Counted from the first letter of the stretch, positions 32,948 through 42,257 are shown. The stretch: DNA of 64,000 bases from Micromonospora sp. NBC_01699 (GCF_036250065.1 NZ_CP109199.1:7500001-7564000), one strand, 5' to 3'. Notes: generated by a model not told the origin, from the sequence alone. Made by a program: numbers and translations.

Positions 32948-35140
32948 GTGACCGCTCCGACCACCACCGACGACACCGCCGACTCCGGGAAGACCGGCTC
33001 CGGACAGCCCCCGGCACCGGCCGCCCGCAAGCGGCGGCGCGCCGGTCGGCCGAGCACCGACGAACTGCTCGCCGCCGCGGTCGGCGCGGTGCCCGGCGGC
33101 TCGGCCCGGCCGGGTCAGCAGCTCATGGCCTCGGCGATCGAGGAGAGCATCAACACCGGCGAGCACCTGCTGGTGCAGGCCGGCACCGGCACCGGCAAGT
33201 CGCTGGCGTACCTGGCCCCGGCGCTGACCGTGGACGGGCCGGTGGTGGTCTCCACCGCCACCCTCGCGTTGCAGGCGCAGCTCGTCGAGCACGACCTGCC
33301 CCGGCTCGCCGACGCGGTCGAGCCGGTGCTCGGCCGCCGACCGACCTACGCGGTGCTGAAGGGCCGGCACCACTACCTGTGCCTGGCCCGGCTGGACAAC
33401 TCCACTGAGGACGAGCCGGAGGACACCCTCTTCGACACGCCCGGACGCGGCGGGGGCACCAAGTGGCTCGGTGAGGCGGGCCGGCTGGGCAAGCAGGTCG
33501 AACGGCTGCGCGCCTGGGCGGACAAGACCGAGACCGGTGACCGGGACGAGCTCGATCCGGGCGTCGACGACCAGGCGTGGCGGCTGGTGTCGATGCCGGC
33601 CCGCGAGTGCGTCGGGGCCGGGCGGTGCCCGTACGGGCCGGAGTGCTTCGCCGAGGCGTCCCGGGTCCGGGCCCGCGAGGCCGACATAGTGGTGACCAAC
33701 CACAGCCTGCTCGCCGTCGACCTGCTGGCCGACCGGCACATCGTGCCACCGCACAAGCTGCTGGTGGTGGACGAGGCGCACGAACTGGCCGACCGGGTCT
33801 CCTCGGCCTCCCAGGCCGAACTCGTACCGGATCAGGTCGACCGGGCGGCCCGACGGGCCCGGCCGCTGCTGACCCCGGAGGTCGCCGAGTCGCTGATCGC
33901 GGCCGGTGACGCGCTCGCGGTCGGGCTGGCCGAGGCGCCGGCCGGGCGGATCACCGCCGGGCTGCCGGGTCCGCTGCGCGAGGCGTGCACCCTGCTCGAC
34001 GCGGCCACCCGCGCGGCCCTGGACAAGGTCGGCGAGATCAAGGCCGACGACCCCGATCCGGTACGCAAGCAGCAGGCCAAGGCGGTCCTCGACGACCTCT
34101 CCAAGACCGCCCAGCGGCTGTTGGAGGAGGCCGACCACGACGTGGCCTGGGTGGAGAAGTCCGACGGTCCGGGGGCCGGGCGCCGGGCCCTGGTCGTCGC
34201 GCCGCTCTCGGTCGCCGGGATGCTGGCCAACGAACTGTACGACGAGCGCACCGTCGTGGTGACCTCCGCCACCCTGGCCCTCGGTGGCCGGTTCGACACC
34301 GTCGCCCGAGCCCTCGGCCTCGGCCCGGTGACCGTCGACCCGCCGTCGCCGGCAGCCGCCGCACTGGCTGCCTCGACGGCTCCGGCGCGCAGGACCGCCC
34401 CGGCGGCCAAGGCCACCCCGGCGGCGAAGCCGGGCGGCAGCGGCGCCCTGATCGAGAGCGAGTCGGGCTCGGGATGGCGGTCGCTCGACGTCGGCTCACC
34501 GTTCGACTACGGCCGCCAGGGCATCCTGTACGTCGCCGCGCACCTGCCCCGCCCCGCCGCCTCGGGCCTGCCCGACGCCGCCGGTACGGAACTGCTCGAA
34601 CTGGTGACCGCGCTCGGTGGCCGTACCCTCGGGTTGTTCTCCTCCCGACGGGCCGCGCAGCAGGCCGCGGAGCTGCTCCGGGCGCGGACCGACCTGCCGA
34701 TTCTGCTCCAGGGTGAGGAGTCGCTGCCGCTGCTGGTCCGCCGGTTCCGCGAGGACCGGGCGAGTTGCCTGTTCGGCGTGATGTCGCTGTGGCAGGGCGT
34801 CGACGTGCCGGGCGACGCCTGCCAGCTCGTGGTGATCGACCGGCTGCCGTTCCCCCGGCCGGACGAGCCGCTGGCGGCGGCTCGGGCGGCGGCGGTCGAC
34901 GCCTCCGGCGGGTCCGGTTTCGCGGCGGTGAGTGTGCCGATCGCGGCGGTCCGGCTGGCCCAGGGGGTGGGCCGGCTGATCCGGTCGACCGGCGACAAGG
35001 GGGTGGTCGCGGTGCTCGACTCGCGGCTGGAGACCGCCCGTGGCTACGGCGCCTTCCTGCGCCGCTCGTTGCCGCCGTTCTGGTACACCACCCGCCCCGA
35101 GGTGGCCCGTGGCGCGTTGCAACGCCTCGCCAAGGAGTGA
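32948..35140 (+). CDS. ATP-dependent DinG/XPD-like helicase
   Basis: This 730-residue superfamily-2 helicase has Walker A VQAGTGTGKSLAYL, the DEAH box LLVVDEAHELADR and motif VI QGVGRLIRSTGDKGVVAVLD. Four cysteines C145, C221, C227 and C233 lie between motifs I and II, as in the iron-sulfur cluster of DinG/YoaA/XPD. It should unwind DNA 5'-3', probably for replication conflicts or repair. I chose the GTG at 32948 because TACGGT lies 6 bp upstream and homology begins after a basic tail. The open frame continues far upstream, but only as a shadow over the sigma factor and DUF402. No LexA box was seen. Confidence 0.93.
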   Translation: MTAPTTTDDTADSGKTGSGQPPAPAARKRRRAGRPSTDELLAAAVGAVPGGSARPGQQLMASAIEESINTGEHLLVQAGTGTGKSLAYLAPALTVDGPVVVSTATLALQAQLVEHDLPRLADAVEPVLGRRPTYAVLKGRHHYLCLARLDNSTEDEPEDTLFDTPGRGGGTKWLGEAGRLGKQVERLRAWADKTETGDRDELDPGVDDQAWRLVSMPARECVGAGRCPYGPECFAEASRVRAREADIVVTNHSLLAVDLLADRHIVPPHKLLVVDEAHELADRVSSASQAELVPDQVDRAARRARPLLTPEVAESLIAAGDALAVGLAEAPAGRITAGLPGPLREACTLLDAATRAALDKVGEIKADDPDPVRKQQAKAVLDDLSKTAQRLLEEADHDVAWVEKSDGPGAGRRALVVAPLSVAGMLANELYDERTVVVTSATLALGGRFDTVARALGLGPVTVDPPSPAAAALAASTAPARRTAPAAKATPAAKPGGSGALIESESGSGWRSLDVGSPFDYGRQGILYVAAHLPRPAASGLPDAAGTELLELVTALGGRTLGLFSSRRAAQQAAELLRARTDLPILLQGEESLPLLVRRFREDRASCLFGVMSLWQGVDVPGDACQLVVIDRLPFPRPDEPLAAARAAAVDASGGSGFAAVSVPIAAVRLAQGVGRLIRSTGDKGVVAVLDSRLETARGYGAFLRRSLPPFWYTTRPEVARGALQRLAKE

Positions 35141-35152
35141 GCGGGAGGCCGC

Positions 35153-36454
35153 TCAGGGGGCGGTGGAGGCGACCACGACCGCGTCCGGCGGCACCTCGGG
35201 CGGGCGCCGGTGGGCCAACCGCCGGACGGCCGTGTTGAGCACCGCGATCAGCGGTACGGCGACCAGCGCGCCGACGATCCCGGCGAGCACCACCCCGGCG
35301 GCGATGCCGACGATCACCGCGAGCGGGTGGATCGCGACCGCCCGCCCCATGATCAGCGGTTGCAGGATGTGGCCCTCGATCTGTTGCACCCCGACCACCG
35401 CGCCGGCGATGATCAGCGCGGTTACCGGACCGCTGTCGACGAGTGCGACCAGCACCGCGACCACGCCGGAGAGGGTGGCCCCGACGATCGGAATGAACGC
35501 GCCGAGGAAGACCAGCGCGGCGAGCGGGAACGCGAACGGCACCTCGAAGATGACCAGGAAGATGCCGATGCCGACCGCGTCGATGAAGGCGACCAGCACG
35601 GTCGCGCGTACGTAGGCGACCAGGGTGGCCCAGGAGGCCCGACCGGCGTCGTCGATGCGCCAGCGGGCGTTGACCGGGAGCAGCCGGACCAGGAACCGCC
35701 AGATCCGTTCCCCGTCACGCAGGAAGAAGAAGGTGGCGAACAGCACCAGCAGGGCGCCGGTGAGCAGCTCGAACAGGGTGGTGGCGGTGGAGACGGCACC
35801 GCTGGTCAGCGCCTGGGTGTTCTCGTCGATCCACTTCTGCGCCTCGTCGATGTACGAGTTGAGCTGGTTGTCCGACAGGTGCAGCGGCCCGGTACGGAGC
35901 CAGTTCTGGATCTGCCGGATGCCCTCGGACGCGTTCTTGCTCAGCTCCGGCACCCCGCCGATGAACTCGGTCACCACCCGGGTGAGCGTGCCCACCACCG
36001 CCGCCAGGCCGCCGACCAGCACCAGCGCGGTCGCCAGCGAGCGTGGGAAGCGGGCCCGGAGCAACCAGCCGACCGCCGGGGCGAGCAGGGCGGAGAGCAG
36101 CAGCGCGATGACCAACGGAATGATCACGATCCGGATCGTGCCGATGATCCTGATCAGGGCGTAGGTGACCAGGCCGATCGCCAGCAGCCGCCACGACCAG
36201 GCCCCGGCGATCCGCAGCGCCCTCGGCACGTCCGCGTCGTCCCGACTGGAGGTGGAGGAGTGCACCCCGGCCGTCTGGTCGCCGCCGATCGGCGTCCGGG
36301 GCGGCGGCACGAACGACGACTGCTGCTCCGGCGCCGGCGGTTCGTCGGCCACGGTCACCTGCGCACCGGCAGCCGGACGCGCGGCCCGGACCGAGGCTCG
36401 GCCGGACTCGTACGCGCGGCGGGCCCTCGCCCGCAGCTGCTCGAAGCGGCTCAA
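35153..36454 (-). CDS. AI-2E family transporter-like membrane protein
   Basis: This 433-residue protein has a basic coiled start, a Pro-rich cytoplasmic stretch and the AI-2E/TqsA layout. Two N-terminal helices (LLAIGLVTYALIRIIGTIRI, VIIPLVIALLLSALLAPAVG) are followed by a long soluble loop with NASEGIRQIQNWLR and then further helices with FFFLRDGERIWRFLVRLLP and QIEGHILQPLIMGRAVAIHP. Members are often Na+/H+ antiporters or exporters; autoinducer transport is proven in few. I chose the TTG at 36454 because AGGAGG sits 5 bp ahead of it; the GTG at 36460 would overlap that site. Confidence 0.88.
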   Translation of the reverse strand: MSRFEQLRARARRAYESGRASVRAARPAAGAQVTVADEPPAPEQQSSFVPPPRTPIGGDQTAGVHSSTSSRDDADVPRALRIAGAWSWRLLAIGLVTYALIRIIGTIRIVIIPLVIALLLSALLAPAVGWLLRARFPRSLATALVLVGGLAAVVGTLTRVVTEFIGGVPELSKNASEGIRQIQNWLRTGPLHLSDNQLNSYIDEAQKWIDENTQALTSGAVSTATTLFELLTGALLVLFATFFFLRDGERIWRFLVRLLPVNARWRIDDAGRASWATLVAYVRATVLVAFIDAVGIGIFLVIFEVPFAFPLAALVFLGAFIPIVGATLSGVVAVLVALVDSGPVTALIIAGAVVGVQQIEGHILQPLIMGRAVAIHPLAVIVGIAAGVVLAGIVGALVAVPLIAVLNTAVRRLAHRRPPEVPPDAVVVASTAP

Positions 36455-36661
36455 GCGCACCTCCTGGCTGGAGAACCGGCCCGATCAGGCTGGCTGGGAA
36501 ACCGGCTCACCTACGGTAACCGGCAGGAACCTACCGGAACCTTCCGGCCGAGCCCTGATTTCTCCCCCAGTTTGCCCTCACGAGCAGCGCGGCAACCCTC
36601 CCGCCGGGCGTGACCTCGACCTCCACCGCCGCCGCTGCGGCCGCACGGTAGCGTTCCGGGC

Positions 36662-37000
36662 GTGACCGTCGACCCAGACCTCGACAACGGCCTACCGATC
36701 CGCCTGCTGCACGACCGCGTCCTGGTCCGCCTGGAGGGAAGCGAAGGTGAACGGCGCTCGACCGCCGGCATCGTCATCCCGGCGACCGCCTCGATGGGAC
36801 GCCGGCTCGCCTGGGCGACCACGGTGGGTGTCGGGCCCAACGTACGCTCGATCGTCTCCGGCGACCGGGTCCTGTTCGACCCCGACGACCGCTCCGAGGT
36901 CGAACTGCACGGCCGGGAGTACGTCCTGCTCCGCGAACGCGACGTCCACGCGGTCGCCGCCGAGCGGGTAAACAACGACTCGACCGGCCTCTACCTGTGA
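36662..37000 (+). CDS. GroES-like co-chaperonin
   Basis: This 112-residue protein has the Cpn10 barrel pattern: IRLLHDRVLVRLEGSEGERR, the mobile-loop-like STAGIVIPATASMG and SGDRVLFDPDDRSEVELHG followed by EYVLLRERDVHAVA. It has about a dozen more residues than canonical GroES and stands alone, far from GroEL at 51.6 kb. TAGCGT 7 bp before the GTG suggests a leaderless mRNA. It may be a paralogue that tunes GroEL or serve another role. No CIRCE operator lies nearby. Confidence 0.85.
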   Translation: MTVDPDLDNGLPIRLLHDRVLVRLEGSEGERRSTAGIVIPATASMGRRLAWATTVGVGPNVRSIVSGDRVLFDPDDRSEVELHGREYVLLRERDVHAVAAERVNNDSTGLYL

Positions 37001-37040
37001 CCCACCGGCACCCCTGACCCTTGGCCCCTGGCCGGGGGCG

Positions 37041-38504
37041 CTACCGGTAGCCGCCGGGCGAGGGACCGTAGCCGGGCGGGGGCGGACCGTACGGGCCGTA
37101 GCCGGTGGGCGTGGGCGGTGGTGGTGGCGTGAGCACCACCGGGATCGGCACCACCGGCTCGGCCGGCGCCTCGACGGTGCGGGCCACCCCGTCCGGGAAA
37201 CTCAGGTGGTAACGGGCCCCGTCCCAGACGCCGACCGGCGCCTGCGGGTCCCGACCCACGAAGACCCACCGGTACGCCGAGATCGCGTCGAGCAACTGCC
37301 GCTCCTCGTACGCGGTGCGGGCCCGGTCGGCCGGCTTGGTGTCCAGCCCGCGCAGCATCCCGTCGCGTAGCAGCGCCAGCCGGGTGGCCGAGAACTGGAA
37401 ACCACGCATCGCCTTGAGACCGGGATCACCGGCCACCCGGCGAGCCCACCGCCGGGCCGAGTGCCGCCGGCCGAGGCTGCCCAGCGCGGCCACCTCCGGC
37501 GGGCTCAGCCAGCCGGCGCGTACGTAGTCGGGCAGCCGCCGCTCGGTCAGCCGGCCCTCCCAGCCACGCAGCCAGACGGCCAACCCGACCATGCCGAAGA
37601 AGATCGGCACCATCACCCCGATGTACCCGTAGAGCACTATCAGGTTCTGCCCGAGCGCCGCCGCCAGCGACGGCATCAGATTCCACGTGCCGTGCAGCAT
37701 CATCGCCGCCAGCAGTCCGGCCAGCGGGGCGAAGATCCGGATCCGCCGGTCGGCCGAGCGGGCCGCGATGCCGAGCCCGATCCCGGTCATCGCGGTGAAC
37801 AGCGGGTGGGCGAAGCCGGTCAGCAGGATCCGGACGATGAAGATGGCGAAGACGTTCTGCACCCCGGTCGCCGGGCCGTACTCGCTGGCACCGGCGGCGT
37901 AGCCGTAGCCACCGAGGTAGAGGATGTTCTCCACCATCGCGAAGCCGACCGCGGAAAGTCCGCAGTAGACGATGCCGTCGGTGATGCCGGACCACTCCCG
38001 GCGCCGGAACAGCAGCAGCAGGAGCGGCCCGAGCGCCTTGGTCAGTTCCTCGATGAACGGCGCCCCGAGCACCGCCACCAGCGAATCCGGCAGACCCCAG
38101 CCCGCGAACAGCTCGGCGGTCTCCCGGTTCACGTTCAACGAGGCCGCGGTGGCGACGAAGGCGCCCCAGGCGAAGCAGAAGATCAGGTACGCCATCGGCT
38201 CCGGCTCGTACCGGTCGAGCCAGAGGAAGCAGGCGACCAGCACCGGCACCGGCAGGATCGCCGCCACCAACCCGATGATCAGCGCCTGCGCGCCGAGGTC
38301 GTCGCCGAGCGTGATCGCCATGTAGACCGCGCAGCCGGCGATCAGCAGGATCACCCCGGCCAGCACCAGACCGCGCCGCCAGGTCAGCCCCCGACCGGCG
38401 AACTTGGCCACCCGGGGCGGGACGGCGCTGATCGGCGGGGTCGGCACGGCAGGCGGGGTCGGCTGCGGCGGGTAGGGATCTCCGCCGGGCGGGGTGTCGG
38501 CCAT
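37041..38504 (-). CDS. PrsW-family intramembrane metalloprotease
   Basis: This 487-residue M82 protein has about nine helices with the active-site motifs FIEELTKALGP (E-E-x-x-K), FLWLDRYEPEP before it, GFAHPLFTAMTGIGLGIA (third motif His) and MMLHGTWN (fourth). PrsW proteases cut membrane-bound anti-sigma factors; the target here is unknown. A Pro/Tyr-rich tail (GYGPYGPPPPGYGPSPGGYR) lies at the C-terminus, and a second soluble region of about 130 residues precedes it. The ATG at 38504 has TACGCT 6 bp upstream, so it is probably leaderless. It converges on the GroES-like gene, with a 40-bp gap. Confidence 0.88.
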   Translation of the reverse strand: MADTPPGGDPYPPQPTPPAVPTPPISAVPPRVAKFAGRGLTWRRGLVLAGVILLIAGCAVYMAITLGDDLGAQALIIGLVAAILPVPVLVACFLWLDRYEPEPMAYLIFCFAWGAFVATAASLNVNRETAELFAGWGLPDSLVAVLGAPFIEELTKALGPLLLLLFRRREWSGITDGIVYCGLSAVGFAMVENILYLGGYGYAAGASEYGPATGVQNVFAIFIVRILLTGFAHPLFTAMTGIGLGIAARSADRRIRIFAPLAGLLAAMMLHGTWNLMPSLAAALGQNLIVLYGYIGVMVPIFFGMVGLAVWLRGWEGRLTERRLPDYVRAGWLSPPEVAALGSLGRRHSARRWARRVAGDPGLKAMRGFQFSATRLALLRDGMLRGLDTKPADRARTAYEERQLLDAISAYRWVFVGRDPQAPVGVWDGARYHLSFPDGVARTVEAPAEPVVPIPVVLTPPPPPTPTGYGPYGPPPPGYGPSPGGYR

Positions 38505-38570
38505 GTCGTCAGCGTAGTCACCCTCGACCCGCTGGTCGGACCGCAAGCCGCCCGGTTATGCTGCCAGGCA

Positions 38571-38715
38571 GGTCACGAGTGCCAGCGACCAACGCGCACC
38601 AACCGCGACCGACCACCGGCAACCGCCGGACGGTCGACCGGACGGTGTGCGAAGCCCCAGCTTGCTGGCCGGCAACCCTCGTCGAGTTCGCGGTGGGGTG
38701 CCCTGGGTGATGACC
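38571..38715 (+). promoter_or_regulatory. SAM-IV riboswitch
   Basis: The sequence follows the actinobacterial SAM-IV aptamer. GGTCACGAGTGCCAGCGA forms the 5' side, then come GAAGCCCCAGCTTGCTGGCC and GGCAACCCTCG, then CGGTGGGGTGCCCTGGGTGA closes with TGACC pairing to GGTCA. A 59-nt stem-loop (38593-38651, arms CGCGCACC/GGTGTGCG) is inserted between two conserved pieces. TATGCT at 38557-38562 places the transcript start just before the aptamer. S-adenosylmethionine binding would turn down the class V aminotransferase gene 85 nt downstream. Confidence 0.88.
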
Positions 38716-38800
38716 GGGCCCAGCCCGATCCGGGTGCTGGGCAAGCGCGGGCCCCATCCCCTCAGCAACCGGGGTCCCTGGATTGCCGGAGGTCGTACCC

Positions 38801-40108
38801 ATGCGTTCCAGCCTCGTACCCGTGTCCTCGCCGGCCGGCCCACGTGCCGTGCCGCGCCCGACGGCCCCGACCGGGTCCGCCGCCGCGTCGCCGGAGTCGG
38901 CCGGGCCGCTCGACGTGCTCGGCGTGCCCGACCTGGTCAACCTCGACTACGCGGCCACCGCACCGTGCGCCCGGGTGGCGGCCGACGCGGTGGCCGAGCT
39001 ACTGCCCTGGTACGGCAGCGTGCACCGGGGCGCCGGAGCGCTGTCGCAGCGCAGCACGCTCGCCTACGAACGGGCCCGGCAGACGGTGGGCGACTTCCTC
39101 GGCACCCGAGCGGACGACGAAGTGATCTTCACCCGGAACACCACGGACGCGCTCAACCTGCTGGCCCGCGCCGTCCCGGCCGGCACCACGGTGGTCACCT
39201 TCGGTGGCGAACACCACGCCAACCTGCTGCCGTGGCCCAACACGGTACGGCTGCCGGTGCCCGACTCGCCCGCCGCGGCCATCCGGGCCCTGAGCGAGGC
39301 GCTGCGCGAACTGCGCCGCGACACCGATCGGGCAGCCCCGATCCTGGTGACCGTCACCGGGGCGAGCAACGTCACCGGCGAGCGGTGGCCGGTGACCGAG
39401 CTGGCCGCCGTCGCCCACCGCTACGGCGCCCGGATCGCGGTCGACGCGGCCCAGCTCGCACCGCACGCGCCGGTGGACATCAGCGAATCGGAGATCGACT
39501 ACGTGGCGGTCTCCGGGCACAAGCTCTACGCCCCGTTCGGCACCGGGGTACTGGCCGGACGGGCGGACTGGCTGGACGCGGCACCGCCGTACCTGTTCGG
39601 CGGCGGCGCGACCCTCGGCGTCGGCACCGCCACCAACGACGTGCGCTGGGCGGACGGACCCGGACGGCACGAGGCCGGCACCCCGAACCTGCTCGGCGCG
39701 GTCGCCCTCGCCGCTGTCTGTACCGCGCTCTCCGAGGCGGACCGCACCGAACTGCACACCCGCGAGCAGGAACTGCTGGCCCGGTTGCGGACCGGCCTGA
39801 ACGCCCTGCCGGGCATCGTCGAACTGCGTACGTTCCACGCCGACGCGCCACGGGTGGGCATCGTCTCGTTCGTGGTCGCCGGTCGGGACTCCGCCGAGGT
39901 CGCCGCCGACCTGGCCCGGGGTCACGGGATCGGGCTCCGCGACGGCCTGTTCTGCGCCCACCCGCTGGCCCGGCGGCTGCTCGCCGAGGCCGCCGCGCGC
40001 AGCGGTCGATCCGACCTGCCGCCGACCGCGCTGCGGGCCAGCATCGGCCTCGGCAGCACCGCCGCCCACGTCGACCGGCTGCTCGACGCCCTGGCCGACC
40101 TGCGCTGA
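38801..40108 (+). CDS. Cysteine desulfurase-like class V aminotransferase
   Basis: This 435-residue fold-type I PLP enzyme has VNLDYAATAPC at the start of the conserved core, VTVTGASNVTGERW, the aspartate D-A-A-Q in IAVDAAQLAPHAP and the Schiff-base lysine K241 in SGHKLYAPFGTG. It resembles SufS/NifS/CsdA desulfurases or selenocysteine-lyase-type enzymes. I did not find the typical catalytic Cys loop with certainty; AHRYGA and GLFCAHPLARRLL contain candidates. The SAM-IV riboswitch upstream places it in sulfur amino acid metabolism. The ATG at 38801 has GGAGG 8 bp upstream. No partner gene follows. Confidence 0.85.
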   Translation: MRSSLVPVSSPAGPRAVPRPTAPTGSAAASPESAGPLDVLGVPDLVNLDYAATAPCARVAADAVAELLPWYGSVHRGAGALSQRSTLAYERARQTVGDFLGTRADDEVIFTRNTTDALNLLARAVPAGTTVVTFGGEHHANLLPWPNTVRLPVPDSPAAAIRALSEALRELRRDTDRAAPILVTVTGASNVTGERWPVTELAAVAHRYGARIAVDAAQLAPHAPVDISESEIDYVAVSGHKLYAPFGTGVLAGRADWLDAAPPYLFGGGATLGVGTATNDVRWADGPGRHEAGTPNLLGAVALAAVCTALSEADRTELHTREQELLARLRTGLNALPGIVELRTFHADAPRVGIVSFVVAGRDSAEVAADLARGHGIGLRDGLFCAHPLARRLLAEAAARSGRSDLPPTALRASIGLGSTAAHVDRLLDALADLR

Positions 40109-40207
40109 CACCGTCGCCCGCCCGCCCCGCCCGCCGCGCCGAGCCGCTCCGGCGATCGCACCGACCCGACCGGGCCCGCCGGCTTGTCCAGTTCGACCGG
40201 CGGGCGG

Positions 40208-41410
40208 TCAGTGGGCGGATGGGCGGGCGGCGCGGGTCGGGCTGGTCTGGGTGCTCACCGCCTGCCGGACCAGGCGGTTCGCCTCGATCCGCTCGACCCC
40301 GGTGGCCCGGAGTACGTCACTGGCTGCGGTCCGGATCTGGGCCACCACCACACTGCCGGAGAAGCCGACCCCCTCCGTGTACGCCCGTCCGGCGGCGGTG
40401 ACCGAGCGCAGCACCCGCTCCCGCGCGGCCTCCGGGTCCAGCCCGGCACCGAGCTCCTGGTGCAGCAGCCGGACCGCGTCGGCCAACTGCCGCACCGCCG
40501 ACGCCATCGCGGCCGGGATCGGCTCGTCGTCCTCCAGCGCGGTCACCGCCCGTCGAACCAGCACCCCGCTGTTGTGTACGGCGTGGTTGATGTACTCGGC
40601 GCTCTCCGCGTACCGGGTCAGTGCCCGGCGCCGGTTCCACCGGGCGGGGGCGAGGGTGGCGGTCTCCCTGCCGCCCTCCAGCGCCTCCTGGAGGCCGTCC
40701 ATGTATTCCTCCACCCGGCGCAGCCGCTCCAGCGCCGCCGCGGCCCGGCCGGCGTCGTGTTCGGCCAGTGCGTCGGCGGTCACGGTCAGTTGCTCGGCCA
40801 GCGTCTCCAGCGCCGGCCGGGCCGCCCGGTCCACTATCCGCAGCGGGTTCAGTGGCAGCAGCAGCGCCACCACGAACAGCCCGACCCCGCCGCCGACCAG
40901 CGCGTCGATGACCCGGGGGAACTCCGGGTTGCTCATCTTCGGGGCCAGCGCGACCAGCAGTACGGCGGTTGCCGCCGCCTGGGTCACCACGGCGACACTT
41001 CCGCCGAGGAAGATGGTGACGATGATGGACAGGGTGACGATCAGTCCGAGCTGCCACGGCCCGCTGCCAACCAGGACGATCAACAGGTCGCCGATCCCGA
41101 TTCCGACCGCGACCCCCAGGATCAGCTCGACCGTCCGGCGCAGCCGCTGGCCGAGCGAGGCGGCGAGCGTGCCGACCGCCGAGATCGGGGCGAAGACGGG
41201 GTCGGGATTGCCGAGAATGTCGTGCGAGATGAACCAGGACAGCAGCGCCGCCACCCCCGCCTGGAGGGCGAGTACGAAGTTCGCCCGGACCGCGTGCATC
41301 CGATCCTGGACCGTGGTCTTGGAGCGCTCGCTCAGCTCGCTCACCACGTGGTTGACCCGCTCGCTGTCAAGATCTGCGGCTGAGCGGACCTTGTTCCGGG
41401 CGGACTCCAT
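40208..41410 (-). CDS. FUSC / aromatic-acid exporter family membrane protein
   Basis: This 400-residue protein has an N-terminal membrane domain (about 40-180) with six helices, including ANFVLALQAGVAALLSWFIS, ELILGVAVGIGIGDLLIVLV and VTIFLGGSVAVVTQAAATAV. A long cytoplasmic helical domain follows with LERLRRVEEYMDGLQEALEGG. Such FUSC proteins are linked to efflux of aromatic acids; the substrate is unknown. ALVGGGVGLFVVALLLPLNPL ends the membrane part. The gene diverges from the HD-type gene across 69 bp. Confidence 0.85.
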   Translation of the reverse strand: MESARNKVRSAADLDSERVNHVVSELSERSKTTVQDRMHAVRANFVLALQAGVAALLSWFISHDILGNPDPVFAPISAVGTLAASLGQRLRRTVELILGVAVGIGIGDLLIVLVGSGPWQLGLIVTLSIIVTIFLGGSVAVVTQAAATAVLLVALAPKMSNPEFPRVIDALVGGGVGLFVVALLLPLNPLRIVDRAARPALETLAEQLTVTADALAEHDAGRAAAALERLRRVEEYMDGLQEALEGGRETATLAPARWNRRRALTRYAESAEYINHAVHNSGVLVRRAVTALEDDEPIPAAMASAVRQLADAVRLLHQELGAGLDPEAARERVLRSVTAAGRAYTEGVGFSGSVVVAQIRTAASDVLRATGVERIEANRLVRQAVSTQTSPTRAARPSAH

Positions 41411-41479
41411 GGCCGGGACTACCCACCATCGCCCCGGTCAACCCCATCGGACCCCGGTGGCGGCGATCGGGCCGACTCG

Positions 41480-42169
41480 GTGACCGGGCTGAGCGGGCCG
41501 GGCGCACTGATCGGGCGGTGGCGCACCGCCGCCCGGAACGCGGGTGCCACGGCCGCCGAACCTGCCCTGGACGAGGCCGGGCAGGACCTGCTCCGGCGGT
41601 GGCGGGAGCCGCACCGGCACTACCACACGGTCGAACACCTGGTTGCCGTACTGGACGTGGTGGATGCCGAGGCGGGGTGGACCGGTGACACCGACCCGGT
41701 CCGGCTCGCGGCGTGGTGTCACGACGCGATCTACGACCCCCGCTCGCCGGGCGACACCAACGAGCGGGCCAGCGCCGCCCTCGCCACCGAACTGCTCACC
41801 GGGCTCGGCCTGCCGGCTGCGGCGGTAGCCGAGGTCGAACGTCTGGTGCTGCTCACCGCCGGACACCGGGTCGAGCCGACCGACCGGGCCGGGGCGCTGC
41901 TCTGCGACGCCGACCTGGCCATCCTCGCCGCCCCCGCCGCCGCGTACGACGAGTACGCCGCCGCGATCCGCCGCGAGTACGCCCACGTACCGGCGGAGGA
42001 CTTCCGTGCCGGCCGGGCGGCGGTGCTCCGGGACCTGCTCGACCTGCCCACCCGCTACCGCCTGCCCACCCTGGCCGCCCGCTGGGAACAACCCGCCCGC
42101 ACCAACCTCACTCGCGAACTAACCCACCTAACCACCCCCCACACCCCACCCCGAACGGCTCGCCCCTGA
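41480..42169 (+). CDS. HD-type metal-dependent phosphohydrolase
   Basis: This 229-residue protein has HRHYHTVEHLVAVLDVVDAE and WCHDAIYDPRSPGDTNERAS, the H...HD...N-E-R pattern of predicted metal-dependent HD phosphohydrolases. LLCDADLAILAAPAAAYDEYAAAIRREYA supplies the late Asp. Such proteins cleave nucleotide-type substrates; none can be named here. The start is GTG at 41480. Its 3' end faces the DUF4031 gene across palindrome P4. Confidence 0.83.
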   Translation: MTGLSGPGALIGRWRTAARNAGATAAEPALDEAGQDLLRRWREPHRHYHTVEHLVAVLDVVDAEAGWTGDTDPVRLAAWCHDAIYDPRSPGDTNERASAALATELLTGLGLPAAAVAEVERLVLLTAGHRVEPTDRAGALLCDADLAILAAPAAAYDEYAAAIRREYAHVPAEDFRAGRAAVLRDLLDLPTRYRLPTLAARWEQPARTNLTRELTHLTTPHTPPRTARP

Positions 42170-42221
42170 TGTAGAGAAAGAGTGCCTATCCCGGACCGGA
42201 TAACCACTCTTTCTCTACATG
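42169..42221. repeat. Long palindrome P4 between convergent genes (family A)
   Basis: ATGTAGAGAAAGAGTG (left arm) and CACTCTTTCTCTACAT (right arm) pair perfectly; the inner CCTATCCCGG pairs with CCGGATAACC, with two mismatches. The centre GGACC is short. It overlaps the stop codon of the HD-type gene at its left end and lies 37 bp from the DUF4031 stop. Core and position match P1 and P3. Confidence 0.8.
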
Positions 42222-42257
42222 AGTGGCCCGACCCGGGCGGGGCGAGGGCGGGGTTGG

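Noticed and set aside
31166..35140. A 1324-residue open frame over the sigma factor, DUF402 and helicase genes
   Set aside because: Only the part from 32948 has helicase homology; the first 590 residues are an Arg/Pro-rich shadow of other genes.
40160..40210. Hairpin between the class V aminotransferase and FUSC genes
   Set aside because: The arms pair only with a bulge of two bases and overlap the FUSC stop; it is no better than random GC-rich sequence.
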